A stretch of DNA of 64,000 nucleotides from Albidovulum sp. (lineage in GTDB: Bacteria; Pseudomonadota; Alphaproteobacteria; Rhodobacterales; Rhodobacteraceae). The stretch lies in contig JAUQYB010000045.1 of the NCBI GenBank assembly GCA_030837825.1, positions 26,731 to 90,730 on the forward strand. The letters are read 5' to 3'. Positions 46,379-55,131 of this stretch are shown here, one piece after another. Position 1 is the stretch's first letter. Every line of letters starts with the position of its first letter. Position numbers and translations under genes: made by a program. The notes below the pieces were generated by a model. It ran no database searches. It worked only from the letters and a program-made list of their open reading frames with translations, and had not been told where the DNA came from.

Positions 46379-47149
46379 ATGACGAAACCGCTCATGGCCA
46401 AGGCCACGGCCGTCTGGCTGGTGGACAACACGACGCTGACCTTCAGGCAGATCGCCGATTTCTGCGGGATGCACGAGCTGGAGGTGCAGGGCATCGCCGA
46501 TGGCGACGTGGCCGCCGGCGTCAAGGGCTTCGATCCGATCGCCAACAACCAGCTCGAGGCCTCCGAGATCGAGAAGGGCGAGAAGGATCCGCTCTACCGG
46601 CTGAAGATCAAGTTCAACCCCGCTGCGGTCGGCGAGGAAAAGCGCCGCGGCCCGCGCTACACGCCCCTGTCGAAGCGGCAGGACCGGCCGGCGGCGATCC
46701 TCTGGCTGGTGAAGTTCCACCCCGAGCTTGCCGATTCGCAGATCGCCAAGCTGGTCGGCACGACAAAGCCCACCATCGCCACGATCCGCGATCGGACGCA
46801 CTGGAACATCTCGAACATCACCCCGATCGACCCGGTCGCGCTCGGCCTGTGCCGGCAGTCGGAACTGGATGCGGCGGTGCAGAAGGCCGCGAAGAAGAAG
46901 GCGGCCGACGGCGCGGTGATGAGCGATGACGAACGGCGCAAGCTGGTGTCGACCGAACAGTCGCTCGGCATGTCGACCGAGCCGAAGATGCCGTCGTCGA
47001 TCGCGGGGCTCGCCAATTTCTCGCTGACGCGACCCGAGGAGGACGAGGAGAAGAACCCGGCCGACTATTCGGATGCCGACAGCTTCTTCAACCTGCCGCA
47101 CGGCGACGAAGAGGACGAGGACGAGGACGACGCGAAGGGCCGCCGCTGA
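46379..47149 (+). CDS. trcR: TrcR-type cell-cycle transcriptional regulator (DUF1013)
   Basis: 256-residue regulator of the DUF1013 family, conserved in alphaproteobacteria and reported to influence cell-cycle gene expression. It begins with a recognition domain (ATAVWLVDNTTLTFRQIADF, CGMHELEVQ), then RGPRYTPLSKRQDRPAAILW and a second helix-turn-helix-like region ADSQIAKLVGTTKPTIATIR. The C-terminus is strongly acidic (EEDEEKNP; GDEEDEDEDDAK). AAAGGAG lies before ATG 46379. It is divergent from the RNase T2 gene. Confidence 0.92.
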   Translation: MTKPLMAKATAVWLVDNTTLTFRQIADFCGMHELEVQGIADGDVAAGVKGFDPIANNQLEASEIEKGEKDPLYRLKIKFNPAAVGEEKRRGPRYTPLSKRQDRPAAILWLVKFHPELADSQIAKLVGTTKPTIATIRDRTHWNISNITPIDPVALGLCRQSELDAAVQKAAKKKAADGAVMSDDERRKLVSTEQSLGMSTEPKMPSSIAGLANFSLTRPEEDEEKNPADYSDADSFFNLPHGDEEDEDEDDAKGRR

Positions 47150-47161
47150 GCCGGCGGGCGG

Positions 47162-47686
47162 TCAGGTCTTCCTCTTCTTTTTCTTCTTCTTGCCCGCGGA
47201 CCTGCCGTCCGCGGGTTTTGCGTCCGCACCGGACAAAAAGCGCGAGGCGAGGTCGGCTGTATCAAGGGCGGCCAGGGCCTCCATCCGTTCCGAAATCGTG
47301 GCAAGCGCTGCATGAAGGGCGGCGATGCGCACGTCGCCGGTTTCGCCTTCGGCGGCCAGGAGCCGGTCGAGTGCCGGCGCGATCGCGCGGCGCTGGCGGC
47401 CGGAGAGGAGGAGCCGGACGATTTCCCACGGGTTGGCGGGGGCGGTGAAATAGTCCTTCCGGTCGCCCGGCGCGCGGGCGCGCGCAATCAGCCCCCAGTC
47501 CCGCAGTTCTTTGAGCGCGGTCGAGACGTTGGAACGCGACAGGCCCAGCCCGGCGGTCAGATCGTCGGCGCAAGGGGGCCGGGCCGCGCGCCAGATCGCG
47601 GCAAAGCACTGACCCGCAGGGCGCGACAGGCCCAAGAGCGCCCCGAGGTCGGCGACGATCTCGGGGTAGGGGGGCGTGCGCGGCAT
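47162..47686 (-). CDS. GbsR/MarR-type transcriptional regulator with polylysine tail
   Basis: 174-residue regulator. The winged helix is visible as LTAGLGLSRSNVSTALKELR, DWGLIARA with GDRKDYFTAP (wing), the pattern of GbsR-like MarR proteins. After a short linker the chain ends GKKKKKKRKT. It is convergent with trcR, 12 nt between their stops. Its target is unknown; GbsR proteins often control osmolyte or phospholipid/copper genes. Confidence 0.83.
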   Translation of the reverse strand: MPRTPPYPEIVADLGALLGLSRPAGQCFAAIWRAARPPCADDLTAGLGLSRSNVSTALKELRDWGLIARARAPGDRKDYFTAPANPWEIVRLLLSGRQRRAIAPALDRLLAAEGETGDVRIAALHAALATISERMEALAALDTADLASRFLSGADAKPADGRSAGKKKKKKRKT

Positions 47687-47750
47687 GGCGGTCCTTCGGC
47701 TGGGCCCGGGGCAGGCGCCGGGGTCCAGCGTGGCAGGTCTGGCCGTGCCG

Positions 47751-48758
47751 TCAAGGCGTCTGAACCCGGTCGAGCCGGAATCGCGTCACCTGGCGATAGG
47801 TCTCGCCGGGCCGAAGGAGGGCCGGGGGGAAGTCCGGCCGGTTCGGCGCGTCGGGCCAGACCTGCGGCTCGAGCGCGATGCCTGCGAAGGGGCCGTGGCC
47901 ACGTCCTCCGAGCCCGAGGCCGGGCGGCACGGCAAGGTGGCGGCCGTCGTAGACCTGCAAGCCGGGCTCGGTCGTCTCGATCCGGAGCCTGACGCCCGAG
48001 GCGCCGGTGAGCGTGGCCGCCTGCGTCACCGGCCGGCGGGCGGGGGCAAGGCAGAAGCTGTGGTCGAGGGGCGGTGCGTCCGCCAGTCGCCGCCCTGCGC
48101 GAAGGTCGAAGTGTGTCCCGTCCACGGGGCGGGGCGGCCCGTCGGGGATCAGCGAGGCATCGACCTCAAGGTAGCTGTCGGCGCGAACCGACAGGCGGTG
48201 GCCCTGCGTGTCGGCCGTGCCGTCGAGGTTCCAGTAGCCGTGATGGGCGAGGTTCATCAGGGTCGCGGCATCGCTCGTTGCGGTCAGGGTGAGGGTCAGC
48301 GCGCCGGGATCCGAAAGCGCGAAGGTGGCGCGGATCGTCCGGTTGCCGGGGAATCCGCCGTCGCCCTCGGGCAGGTGGCAGATCAGCGTCGCGCGGTCCG
48401 GCCCCGCCGTCTCGATCTGCCAGATGCGGGCGTGAAGGCCCGAGGCGCCGGAGTGCAGAAGCGTCGCCCCCTCGTTGGCCTCGAACCGGCAGCGACGGCC
48501 CGCGATCCGCGCGCTTGCCCCGGCGATCCGGTTGGCGACCGGCCCGACGATCGCCCCGGCATAAAGAAGCGGCCCGGCATAGGCGGCCGGGTCCTCCGCG
48601 CCGATCACCAGCGGCCAGGCGACGCCCGCGAGCCTCAGATCCTGCACCGTCGCGCCCAGGGTGAGGAGGCGGAGCGTGAGCCCGCCTTCCGCAAGCGTGA
48701 TCGCCTGGACGGGACCGCCGTCCGCCGTCGTGCCTGCCGTTGCTATCGTGCCCGTCAT
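47751..48758 (-). CDS. galM: Aldose 1-epimerase
   Basis: 335-residue mutarotase interconverting alpha- and beta-anomers of aldoses. Motifs: GAIVGPVANRIAGA, EANEGATLLHSGASGLH (His as acid), NLAHHGYWNLDG (second His) and LQVYDGRHLAVPP near the C-terminus (base Glu in GIALEPQVWPD). No sugar operon is adjacent, so it may serve general carbohydrate use. It starts at ATG 48758. Confidence 0.93.
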   Translation of the reverse strand: MTGTIATAGTTADGGPVQAITLAEGGLTLRLLTLGATVQDLRLAGVAWPLVIGAEDPAAYAGPLLYAGAIVGPVANRIAGASARIAGRRCRFEANEGATLLHSGASGLHARIWQIETAGPDRATLICHLPEGDGGFPGNRTIRATFALSDPGALTLTLTATSDAATLMNLAHHGYWNLDGTADTQGHRLSVRADSYLEVDASLIPDGPPRPVDGTHFDLRAGRRLADAPPLDHSFCLAPARRPVTQAATLTGASGVRLRIETTEPGLQVYDGRHLAVPPGLGLGGRGHGPFAGIALEPQVWPDAPNRPDFPPALLRPGETYRQVTRFRLDRVQTP

Positions 48759-48800
48759 GCGGCCCCCTGCGGGGCATTGGCGCCTGCCGGTGGCCGGGCG

Positions 48801-49709
48801 TCAATCCCCCGAAAGGCAGTCGGTGATGGCCGCGGCGACCGCCTCCAGCACCGCGACATGGAGGTCCGGCCCGGGCTCCATCTCCTGCCCGGCGGGGTCG
48901 AGCGGGCGGCCGAGGCGGGTGCCGGTTCCGGCAACAAGCCGTTCGATCCCGCGCGGATCGTGGCCCGCCTCGGGGAAGGCGCAGGCGACGTCGCCCTTCT
49001 CTGCGTGGTCGCGCAGCTCGGCGACATGGGCGGCGCCGGGCTCGGAGGCGTCGCCTTCGCCAAGGCTTCCGACGATGGTGAGGCCGTAGCGGTCGGCAAG
49101 ATAGCCATAGGCATCGTGGCCGAAGACCAGGCCCTTTCCGCGGGCGGGGGCGAACCTGTCGGCCAGCGTCTGGTCCAGCGCCTCGAGCCGCGCCTGGGCC
49201 ATCGCCGCGTTGGCGCGGTAAAGCGTGGCGTTGCCCTCGTCGAGGGCCGAAAGCGCGTCGGCGATCCGGCCGATCCAGGCCGCGAGGATCGTCGGGTCGA
49301 GCCATCCGTGCGGGTCGGTTCCGGCATGGTCCTGGCCTTCGTCCACCGCCGCACCGTCGGCGCGGTCGCCACCATAGTCGCGGAGCCGCGTTCCCGGCGT
49401 GGCCAGAAGCGGAATCACCTGCCCGTCGTGGCCCGTCTGAAGCGCCCGGTTTAGCCAGGGGGTCATTTCCGGGCCGATCCAGATCACCAGGTCGGCACCG
49501 GCGAGCGCGCGGACCTGCGAGGGCCGGAGCTGGAAATCATGCGCATCCGCGCCCCGGTCGAGCAGCAGCATCGGTTCGGAAAGATCACCCATCACGGTGG
49601 TCACCAGCGACTGCACCACCGGCGTGTCGGTGACGACCTGCGGCACCTCGGCGACTGCGGGGAAGGCGAGCAGACCCGCGAAGGCGGCAGCGCGAAGGAT
49701 GGGCGGCAT
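48801..49709 (-). CDS. znuA: Zinc ABC transporter substrate-binding protein
   Basis: 302-residue periplasmic zinc receptor. A Sec signal ends near AVA (about residue 20). Metal ligands can be seen at DAHDFQLRPSQ, DPHGWLDP and FGHDAYGYLADRYG. The His-rich loop of longer ZnuA proteins is nearly absent (DEGQDHAGTDPHG). It is divergent from zur-znuC-znuB across a shared promoter region with a candidate Zur box. I placed the start at ATG 49709; an upstream in-frame ATG at 49748 would overlap the operator. Confidence 0.93.
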   Translation of the reverse strand: MPPILRAAAFAGLLAFPAVAEVPQVVTDTPVVQSLVTTVMGDLSEPMLLLDRGADAHDFQLRPSQVRALAGADLVIWIGPEMTPWLNRALQTGHDGQVIPLLATPGTRLRDYGGDRADGAAVDEGQDHAGTDPHGWLDPTILAAWIGRIADALSALDEGNATLYRANAAMAQARLEALDQTLADRFAPARGKGLVFGHDAYGYLADRYGLTIVGSLGEGDASEPGAAHVAELRDHAEKGDVACAFPEAGHDPRGIERLVAGTGTRLGRPLDPAGQEMEPGPDLHVAVLEAVAAAITDCLSGD

Positions 49710-49750
49710 CGGAACCTCGTCGTCTCTTGTCGGGGTGGGTCGGGTCATGT

Positions 49751-49767
49751 ATGTAATATCATAACAT
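49751..49767. promoter_or_regulatory. Candidate Zur box between znuA and zur
   Basis: ATGTAATATCATAACAT, an AT-rich, nearly palindromic 17-mer (outer four base pairs perfect) in the 74-nt divergent region. It resembles Zur operators (ATGTTATAACAT-like core) and would silence both znuA and zur-znuCB when zinc is replete. Confidence 0.7.
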
Positions 49768-49783
49768 GTCAAGGGAGTCCGAG

Positions 49784-50299
49784 ATGGCCGGTCCCGAGGG
49801 TCGGGGAACGCCCGCCGCCGGTGGCGCTGTAGCCTTCGCCGCGCATGACCACGCCCATTGCACGGGCGAGGGGATGGCACGGGCCGAGGCGCTGAGCGCC
49901 GCCTCGGGTGCGCGGCTGACTCCGGTCCGGCGGCGGACGCTGGAGATCCTCCTGCAATCGCATTGCGCGCTTGGCGCCTACGAGGTGCTGGAGCGGCTGG
50001 CGGCTGAAGGGTTCGGCAACCAGCCGCCGGTCGCCTACCGCGCGCTCGACTTCCTGGTGGAGCAGGGCCTTGCCCACCGCATCCGCCGGCTGAACGCCTT
50101 TGCCGCCTGCATGCACCCGGGCGAGGCGCACAGTCCGGTCTTCTTCATCTGCCGCGCCTGCAACGCCGTGGCCGAGGCGCCGGCAGAGGCGGTGCGGCGG
50201 GCGACGGAGGCGGCCGCGCGCGGGATCGGCTTCACCGTCGAGCGGACAACCGTCGAGGCGCTGGGCCTCTGTCCCGCCTGCGCGGAGGCGGGCGCATGA
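49784..50299 (+). CDS. zur: Zinc uptake regulator (Fur family)
   Basis: 171-residue zinc-sensing repressor. Fur-like winged helix (LTPVRRRTLEILLQS, NQPPVAYRALDFLVEQGLAHRI), then a dimerisation/metal domain with CMHPGEAHSPVFFICRACN, and CPAC at the end; the two CxxC pairs should hold structural zinc. The N-terminus is His-rich (AAHDHAHC). AAGGGAG before ATG 49784 sets the start; ATG 49766 overlaps the operator and is less likely. The gene overlaps znuC by ATGA. Confidence 0.93.
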   Translation: MAGPEGRGTPAAGGAVAFAAHDHAHCTGEGMARAEALSAASGARLTPVRRRTLEILLQSHCALGAYEVLERLAAEGFGNQPPVAYRALDFLVEQGLAHRIRRLNAFAACMHPGEAHSPVFFICRACNAVAEAPAEAVRRATEAAARGIGFTVERTTVEALGLCPACAEAGA

Positions 50300-51120
50300 C
50301 GCTGGTCGAGGCTGCGGGGCTGACCGTCCGGCGCGGCGGGCAGGTGGTGCTGGACAACGTCGACTTCGCCATTTCGGCGGGCGAGATCGTGACCATCGTC
50401 GGCCCGAACGGGTCGGGCAAGTCCACCCTCATCCGGGCACTGATCGGGCTCGAACCGCCGGCGGCGGGCAGCGTCCGCCGCCGCGCAGGGCTCGGCATCG
50501 GCTATGTGCCGCAAAGGCTCCACATCGATGCCGCGTTGCCGATGACGGTCGGCCGGTTCCTGTCGCTGCCGCGGCGGGTGGCGCCGGAGGAGGCGGCCCA
50601 TGCGCTCGACCGGACGGGGGTGGCGGGGCTGGAGGGCCGCCAGATCGCGGCGCTGTCGGGCGGGCAGTTGCAGCGGGTGCTCCTGGCCCGGGCGCTGCTG
50701 TCGCGGCCGGAAATCCTGATCCTCGACGAGCCGACGCAGGGGCTCGACCAGCCCGGCACCGCCGCCTTCTACCGGCTGATCGAGGAGGTCCGGGGCGAGA
50801 CCGGCGTGGCAGTGCTGATGGTCAGCCATGACCTCCATGTGGTGATGAGCGCCTCCGACCGGGTGATCTGCCTCAACCGCCATGTCTGCTGCGAAGGCGC
50901 GCCGAAAGTCGTCTCGGCGGCGCCGGAATACCGCGCGCTCTTCGGCCTCGGCACCGGCGGGGCCTTCGCGCTCTACCGCCATGTGCACGACCACGCCCAT
51001 GACGGGACGGACGACCACGACCACGCGCACGACCACGCGCATGACCACGGGCACGCGCATGACCACGGGCACCACCGTCACGGCCCTGCCGCCCCTGCGC
51101 ACGAGGGCGAGGATGCCTGA
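50296..51120 (+). CDS. znuC: Zinc ABC transporter ATPase with His-rich tail
   Basis: 274-residue ATPase of the zinc importer. Walker A GPNGSGKST (about residues 36-44), signature LSGGQLQR, Walker [12 protein letters not shown]. The last 45 or so residues are a His/Asp-rich stretch (AHDHAHDHGHAHDHGHHRH), a probable zinc-binding or sensing tail. It overlaps znuB by 8 nt. Confidence 0.94.
   Translation: MTLVEAAGLTVRRGGQVVLDNVDFAISAGEIVTIVGPNGSGKSTLIRALIGLEPPAAGSVRRRAGLGIGYVPQRLHIDAALPMTVGRFLSLPRRVAPEEAAHALDRTGVAGLEGRQIAALSGGQLQRVLLARALLSRPEILILDEPTQGLDQPGTAAFYRLIEEVRGETGVAVLMVSHDLHVVMSASDRVICLNRHVCCEGAPKVVSAAPEYRALFGLGTGGAFALYRHVHDHAHDGTDDHDHAHDHAHDHGHAHDHGHHRHGPAAPAHEGEDA
51014..51079 (+). repeat. 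Short direct repeats coding the ZnuC His-rich tail
   Basis: GACCACGCGCAC/T and GACCACGGGCAC units of 12 nt with one 6-nt unit, encoding repeated Asp-His-x-His. Repeat slippage could vary the tail length. Confidence 0.75.
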
Positions 51121-51898
51121 CGACTTCCTGATCCGGTCCGGGTTTGCCGGTATCGGCCTGATGCTGGCGGCGGGGCCCTTGGGCGCCTTCGTCGTCTGGC
51201 GGCGGATGGCCTACATGGGCGACGCGACCTCGCACGCCGCGATCCTCGGCGTGGCGCTGGCGCTTGCCGCCGGGCTGCCGGTGGCGGCGGGCACCACGGT
51301 TGTCGCGCTTCTGGTGGCGCTGGCCGTGACGGTCCTCAGCAACCGCGGCCGCGCCGCCGACACCGCGCTCGGCGTCCTCGCCCATTCCGCGCTCGCCTTC
51401 GGCCTCGTCGCCGTGTCGTTCCTGCCGAATGTGCGCTCGGACCTGTCATCCTGGCTCTTCGGCGACGTGCTGACCGTGGGCGGGGCCGAGCTTCTGTGGA
51501 TCTGGGGCGGGGCGGGGCTGGTGCTGGCGCTTCTGGTCTGGCGCTGGGATGCGCTTCTGACCGCGACGGTGAACGAGGAACTGGCGCAGGCCGCCGGGAT
51601 CGACCCGCGGCGCGAGAGGCTGGTGCTGACGCTGGCCTTGGCGCTGGTGGTGGCGGTGGCGCTGAAGATCGTCGGCGCGCTTTTGATCGCAGCCATGCTG
51701 ATCATCCCGGCCGCCACCGCCCGGGCGCTCGCGAGGACGCCCGAGGCGATGGCGCTCTGGTCGGTGGCGCTCGGCGCGCTGGCGGTGGTGGCCGGGCTCT
51801 GGGCCTCGCTTGCCTTCGACACGCCGGCGGGGCCGTCGATCGTCGCCGCCGCGGCGGTCCTTTTCGCGGTGAGCCTGATCCCGGGCCGGGCAAACTAG
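51113..51898 (+). CDS. znuB: Zinc ABC transporter permease
   Basis: 261-residue inner-membrane permease with seven or eight helices. It shows FVVWRRMAYMGDATSHAAILG (the ZnuB/MntB motif), FGDVLTVGGAELLWIWG and ALKIVGALLIAAMLIIPAAT. The ATG 51113 overlaps the znuC end by 8 nt; in-frame sequence upstream is a shadow of the znuC His tail. Confidence 0.93.
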   Translation: MPDDFLIRSGFAGIGLMLAAGPLGAFVVWRRMAYMGDATSHAAILGVALALAAGLPVAAGTTVVALLVALAVTVLSNRGRAADTALGVLAHSALAFGLVAVSFLPNVRSDLSSWLFGDVLTVGGAELLWIWGGAGLVLALLVWRWDALLTATVNEELAQAAGIDPRRERLVLTLALALVVAVALKIVGALLIAAMLIIPAATARALARTPEAMALWSVALGALAVVAGLWASLAFDTPAGPSIVAAAAVLFAVSLIPGRAN

Positions 51899-51930
51899 GG
51901 TCCGGGCGGGCGGCGCCCGACCCTCCCCCC

Positions 51931-52047
51931 GGGAGGGCGCATATCGACGTTGCCAGCAGAACTGCCGTTGGCGGTGGCGGCACCATAACGTGCCCAGAAA
52001 GCCTGTTCCGCCGCACCCTCCCCGGGTTGGCCGCCGCCCTCCGCGCC
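51931..52047. repeat. Dispersed ~117-nt repeat, copy B
   Basis: Aligns with 38414-38529 (copy A) throughout. It is preceded by a hairpin CCCTCCC/GGGAGGG (51921-51937), also seen in decayed form before copy A and near 31726-31740. It lies in the 254-nt gap between znuB and matB, which holds no gene. Confidence 0.72.
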
Positions 52048-52152
52048 GGGGTCGCGGGCATCCGCGGTAGCCCCCGGCGTAGGCGGGGCCCCGCACTGCT
52101 GGATTCCCGGCCCGCCCGGCGCTATCTGGGGCGGGGAAGCGAGGGGGACGGC

Positions 52153-53661
52153 ATGGCCAATCATCTTTTCGACGCGCTCTTCGGTCGGCACGAGGGGAGT
52201 GGGGCCCCCTTCCTGATCCTGCCGGATGGGTCGGAGGTCAGCCATGCCGACTTCGGCGCGCTCGCCGCGGGCTATGCCGGCGCGCTCAGGGCGGCGGCGC
52301 TCGGGCCGGGCGACCGGGTGGCGCTGCAACTGGAAAAGAGCCCCGACATGCTCGCCGTGATCGCCGGGGCGATCCGGGCGGGGGTAGTGTTCCTGCCGCT
52401 CAACACCGCCTACACGCCCGCCGAGGTGAGCTATTTCGTCAGTGACGCGGGGGCGAAGCTTCTCCTCTGCGACGGCCGGTCCGAGGCCGCGATGGCGCCG
52501 GTCGCCGCCGCGGCGGGTGCAGCGCTCGCCACGGTCAACGCCGACGGCAGCGGCAGCTTCGCCGATGCCGCGCGCGGGGCAGGGCCGGGGCCGGTGGCGG
52601 AGCGAGGGGCCGACGACCTTGCTGCGCTTCTCTACACCTCGGGCACCACCGGGCGGTCGAAGGGCGCGATGATGAGTCACCGCAACCTCCTGTCCAACGC
52701 CGAGGTGCTGCGCGATGTGTGGCGCTTCACCGAGCGGGATGTCCTTCTTCACGCGCTGCCGATCTTCCACACTCACGGGCTCTTCGTGGCGACCAATGTC
52801 GCGCTGCTTGCCGGCTGCCCCATGATCTTCCTGCCGAAGTTCGACAGCGATGAGGTGATCCGGCACCTCTCGCGGGCGAGTGCGATGATGGGCGTGCCGA
52901 CCTTCTACACCCGGCTCCTCGACGACCCGCGGCTGACGCGCGACCTGGTGGCGGGGGTCCGGCTCTTCATCTCCGGCTCGGCGCCGCTTCTGGCCGAGAC
53001 GCACCGGCAGTGGCAGGCGCGCACCGGCCACCGCATCCTCGAACGCTACGGCATGACCGAGACCAACATGAACACCTCCAACCCCTACGAGGGGGAGCGG
53101 CGCGCCGGCACCGTCGGCCTGCCGCTGCCGGGGGTGGAGCTGAAGGTCTGCGACGAAAACGGGCGGGAGTTGCCGCGGGGCGAGACCGGCACGATCGAGG
53201 TGCGGGGCCCGAACGTCTTCCAGGGCTACTGGAACATGCCGGAGAAGACCGCCGAGGAGCTTCGGCCCGACGGGTTCTTCATCACCGGGGACCTCGGCTT
53301 CATGGACCCGGAGGGCTATGTGACGATCGTCGGCCGGGCCAAGGACCTGATCATCACCGGCGGCTTCAACGTCTACCCGAAGGAGGTGGAGCTGGCCATC
53401 GACGCGCTGCCCGGGGTTCTGGAAAGCGCGGTGATCGGCGCCCCGCATCCCGATTTCGGCGAGGGCGTGGTGGCGGTGATCGTCCCGGAGGCGGGGGCCA
53501 GCCTCGAGGAGGCCGCGATCCGGGCGGCGCTTCCCGCCACGTTGGCGAAGTTCAAGCAGCCGAAGGCGGTGGCCTTCCGCGCCGCGCTGCCGCGCAACAC
53601 GATGGGCAAGGTGCAGAAGACGGTCTTGCGCGAGGAATTCCGGGACATCTTCGCCTCCTGA
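52153..53661 (+). CDS. matB: Malonate--CoA ligase
   Basis: 502-residue acyl-activating enzyme making malonyl-CoA from malonate, CoA and ATP. It matches Rhodopseudomonas MatB closely: YTSGTTGRSKGAMMSH, ALPIFHTHGLFVATNV, RYGMTETNMNTSNPYEGER, GGFNVYPKEVE and LPRNTMGKVQK (acetylation Lys). Methylmalonate is another substrate of the family. The ATG 52153 is the family start; the in-frame upstream part belongs to the intergenic repeat. It is convergent with ugd (1 nt between the stops). Confidence 0.93.
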   Translation: MANHLFDALFGRHEGSGAPFLILPDGSEVSHADFGALAAGYAGALRAAALGPGDRVALQLEKSPDMLAVIAGAIRAGVVFLPLNTAYTPAEVSYFVSDAGAKLLLCDGRSEAAMAPVAAAAGAALATVNADGSGSFADAARGAGPGPVAERGADDLAALLYTSGTTGRSKGAMMSHRNLLSNAEVLRDVWRFTERDVLLHALPIFHTHGLFVATNVALLAGCPMIFLPKFDSDEVIRHLSRASAMMGVPTFYTRLLDDPRLTRDLVAGVRLFISGSAPLLAETHRQWQARTGHRILERYGMTETNMNTSNPYEGERRAGTVGLPLPGVELKVCDENGRELPRGETGTIEVRGPNVFQGYWNMPEKTAEELRPDGFFITGDLGFMDPEGYVTIVGRAKDLIITGGFNVYPKEVELAIDALPGVLESAVIGAPHPDFGEGVVAVIVPEAGASLEEAAIRAALPATLAKFKQPKAVAFRAALPRNTMGKVQKTVLREEFRDIFAS

Positions 53662-53662
53662 T

Positions 53663-54967
53663 TCACCGGCCGACGCCGGTATAGGCCTCGAACCCGGCCT
53701 CGGCCGCGTCCTTCGGGGAATAGACATTGCGCAGGTCGGCCATCCGCGCGCTCTGCATGGAGCGGGCGAGGCGGGTGAGGTCGAGCGCGCGGAACTCGTT
53801 CCATTCGGTCAGGATCACCACCGCGTCGGCGCCCTCGGCGGCGGCATAGGCATCCTCCGTCCAGGTCACGCCGGGCAGGAGGCTCTCGCCCTCGCGCCGT
53901 CCCTGCGGGTCGACGACGCGGACCCTGGCGCCGCCGCCGACGAGGGCGGGCACGATGGTGAGCGCGGGCGCATGGCGCATGTCGTCGGTGTTGGGCTTGA
54001 AGGTGACGCCGAGCACGGCGACGGTCTTGCCGTTCACCGACCCGCCGCAGAGGTCGAGGATCTTCTCGACCATGCGCCGCTTGACCTCCTCGTTGACCTT
54101 GATGACGGTCTCGACGATCTGCATCGGCGCGGCGTGCTCCTGCCCGATGCGGGCCAGCGCCGAAGTGTCCTTGGGGAAGCACGACCCTCCGTAGCCGGGG
54201 CCGGCATGGAGGAACTTGTTGCCGATCCGGCCGTCGAGTCCGATGCCGCGCGCCACCTGCTTCACGTCGGCGCCGACCTTCTCGCAAAGCCGGGCGATCT
54301 CGTTGATGAAGGTGATCTTGGTGGCGAGGAAGGCATTGGCGGCATACTTGATCAGCTCCGCCGTCTCGAGATCGGTGTAGAGGACGGGGAAGTCGCGCAG
54401 GAAGAGCGGCCGGTAGACCTCGCCCATCAGCTTCTTGGCGCGGTCGGAGGTGACGCCGACGACGACGCGGTCGGGGCGCATGAAGTCGTCGATCGCCGCA
54501 CCCTCGCGCAGGAACTCGGGGTTGGACGCGACGTCGAACGGCTTGCCGGGCGCGGCCTTTTCGATCGCCGCGCGGACCTGGGCGTTGGTGCCGACCGGCA
54601 CGGTCGATTTCGTCACGATGACCGCATATCCGGTCAGTGCCTTCGCGATCTCTTCGGCTGCTGCCATCACATAGCTCAGGTCGGCATGGCCGTCGCCGCG
54701 CCGGGTGGGCGTGCCGACGGCGATGAAGACTGCATCGGCCCCGTCGACCGCAGCATCCAGGTCGCCGGTGAAGGACAGCCGGCCGGCGGCGACGTTCTTT
54801 GCCATCAGGACGTCGAGGCCCGGTTCGTAGATCGGCACGCGGCCCGCCTTCAGCATCTCGATCTTGCGGGGGTCCTTGTCGACGCAGACGACCTCGTGGC
54901 CGAAGTCGGAGAAGCAGACGCCCGAGACGAGCCCGACGTAGCCCGTTCCGATCATCGCTATCTTCAT
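53663..54967 (-). CDS. ugd: UDP-glucose 6-dehydrogenase
   Basis: 434-residue enzyme making UDP-glucuronate, precursor for exopolysaccharide and glycans. NAD-binding GTGYVGLVSGVCFSDFG at the N-terminus, KSTVPVGT and NPEFLREGAAIDDF, and the catalytic Cys in GGSCFPKDT are intact. Standalone gene. YjbH/YjbF and exoD in the window fit a polysaccharide role. Confidence 0.95.
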   Translation of the reverse strand: MKIAMIGTGYVGLVSGVCFSDFGHEVVCVDKDPRKIEMLKAGRVPIYEPGLDVLMAKNVAAGRLSFTGDLDAAVDGADAVFIAVGTPTRRGDGHADLSYVMAAAEEIAKALTGYAVIVTKSTVPVGTNAQVRAAIEKAAPGKPFDVASNPEFLREGAAIDDFMRPDRVVVGVTSDRAKKLMGEVYRPLFLRDFPVLYTDLETAELIKYAANAFLATKITFINEIARLCEKVGADVKQVARGIGLDGRIGNKFLHAGPGYGGSCFPKDTSALARIGQEHAAPMQIVETVIKVNEEVKRRMVEKILDLCGGSVNGKTVAVLGVTFKPNTDDMRHAPALTIVPALVGGGARVRVVDPQGRREGESLLPGVTWTEDAYAAAEGADAVVILTEWNEFRALDLTRLARSMQSARMADLRNVYSPKDAAEAGFEAYTGVGR

Positions 54968-55131
54968 GAAATCGCCCCTTGCCAATACGCCCGGGTGACA
55001 TGGCGCCATCCGGCCCGGCCTGTCAACGTCCGTCCCCGGAAATGGCGCAGTCCTGCCCCGCAAATGCCCCAGTTCCGTGCACAGTTCCTGAAAATGCCGG
55101 GACTTGTCGTCATTTGCCGAAGGGCGAGAGG

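Noticed and set aside
51014..51079. Direct repeats as a possible CRISPR array
   Set aside because: 12-nt coding repeats with no spacers, encoding the ZnuC His tail.
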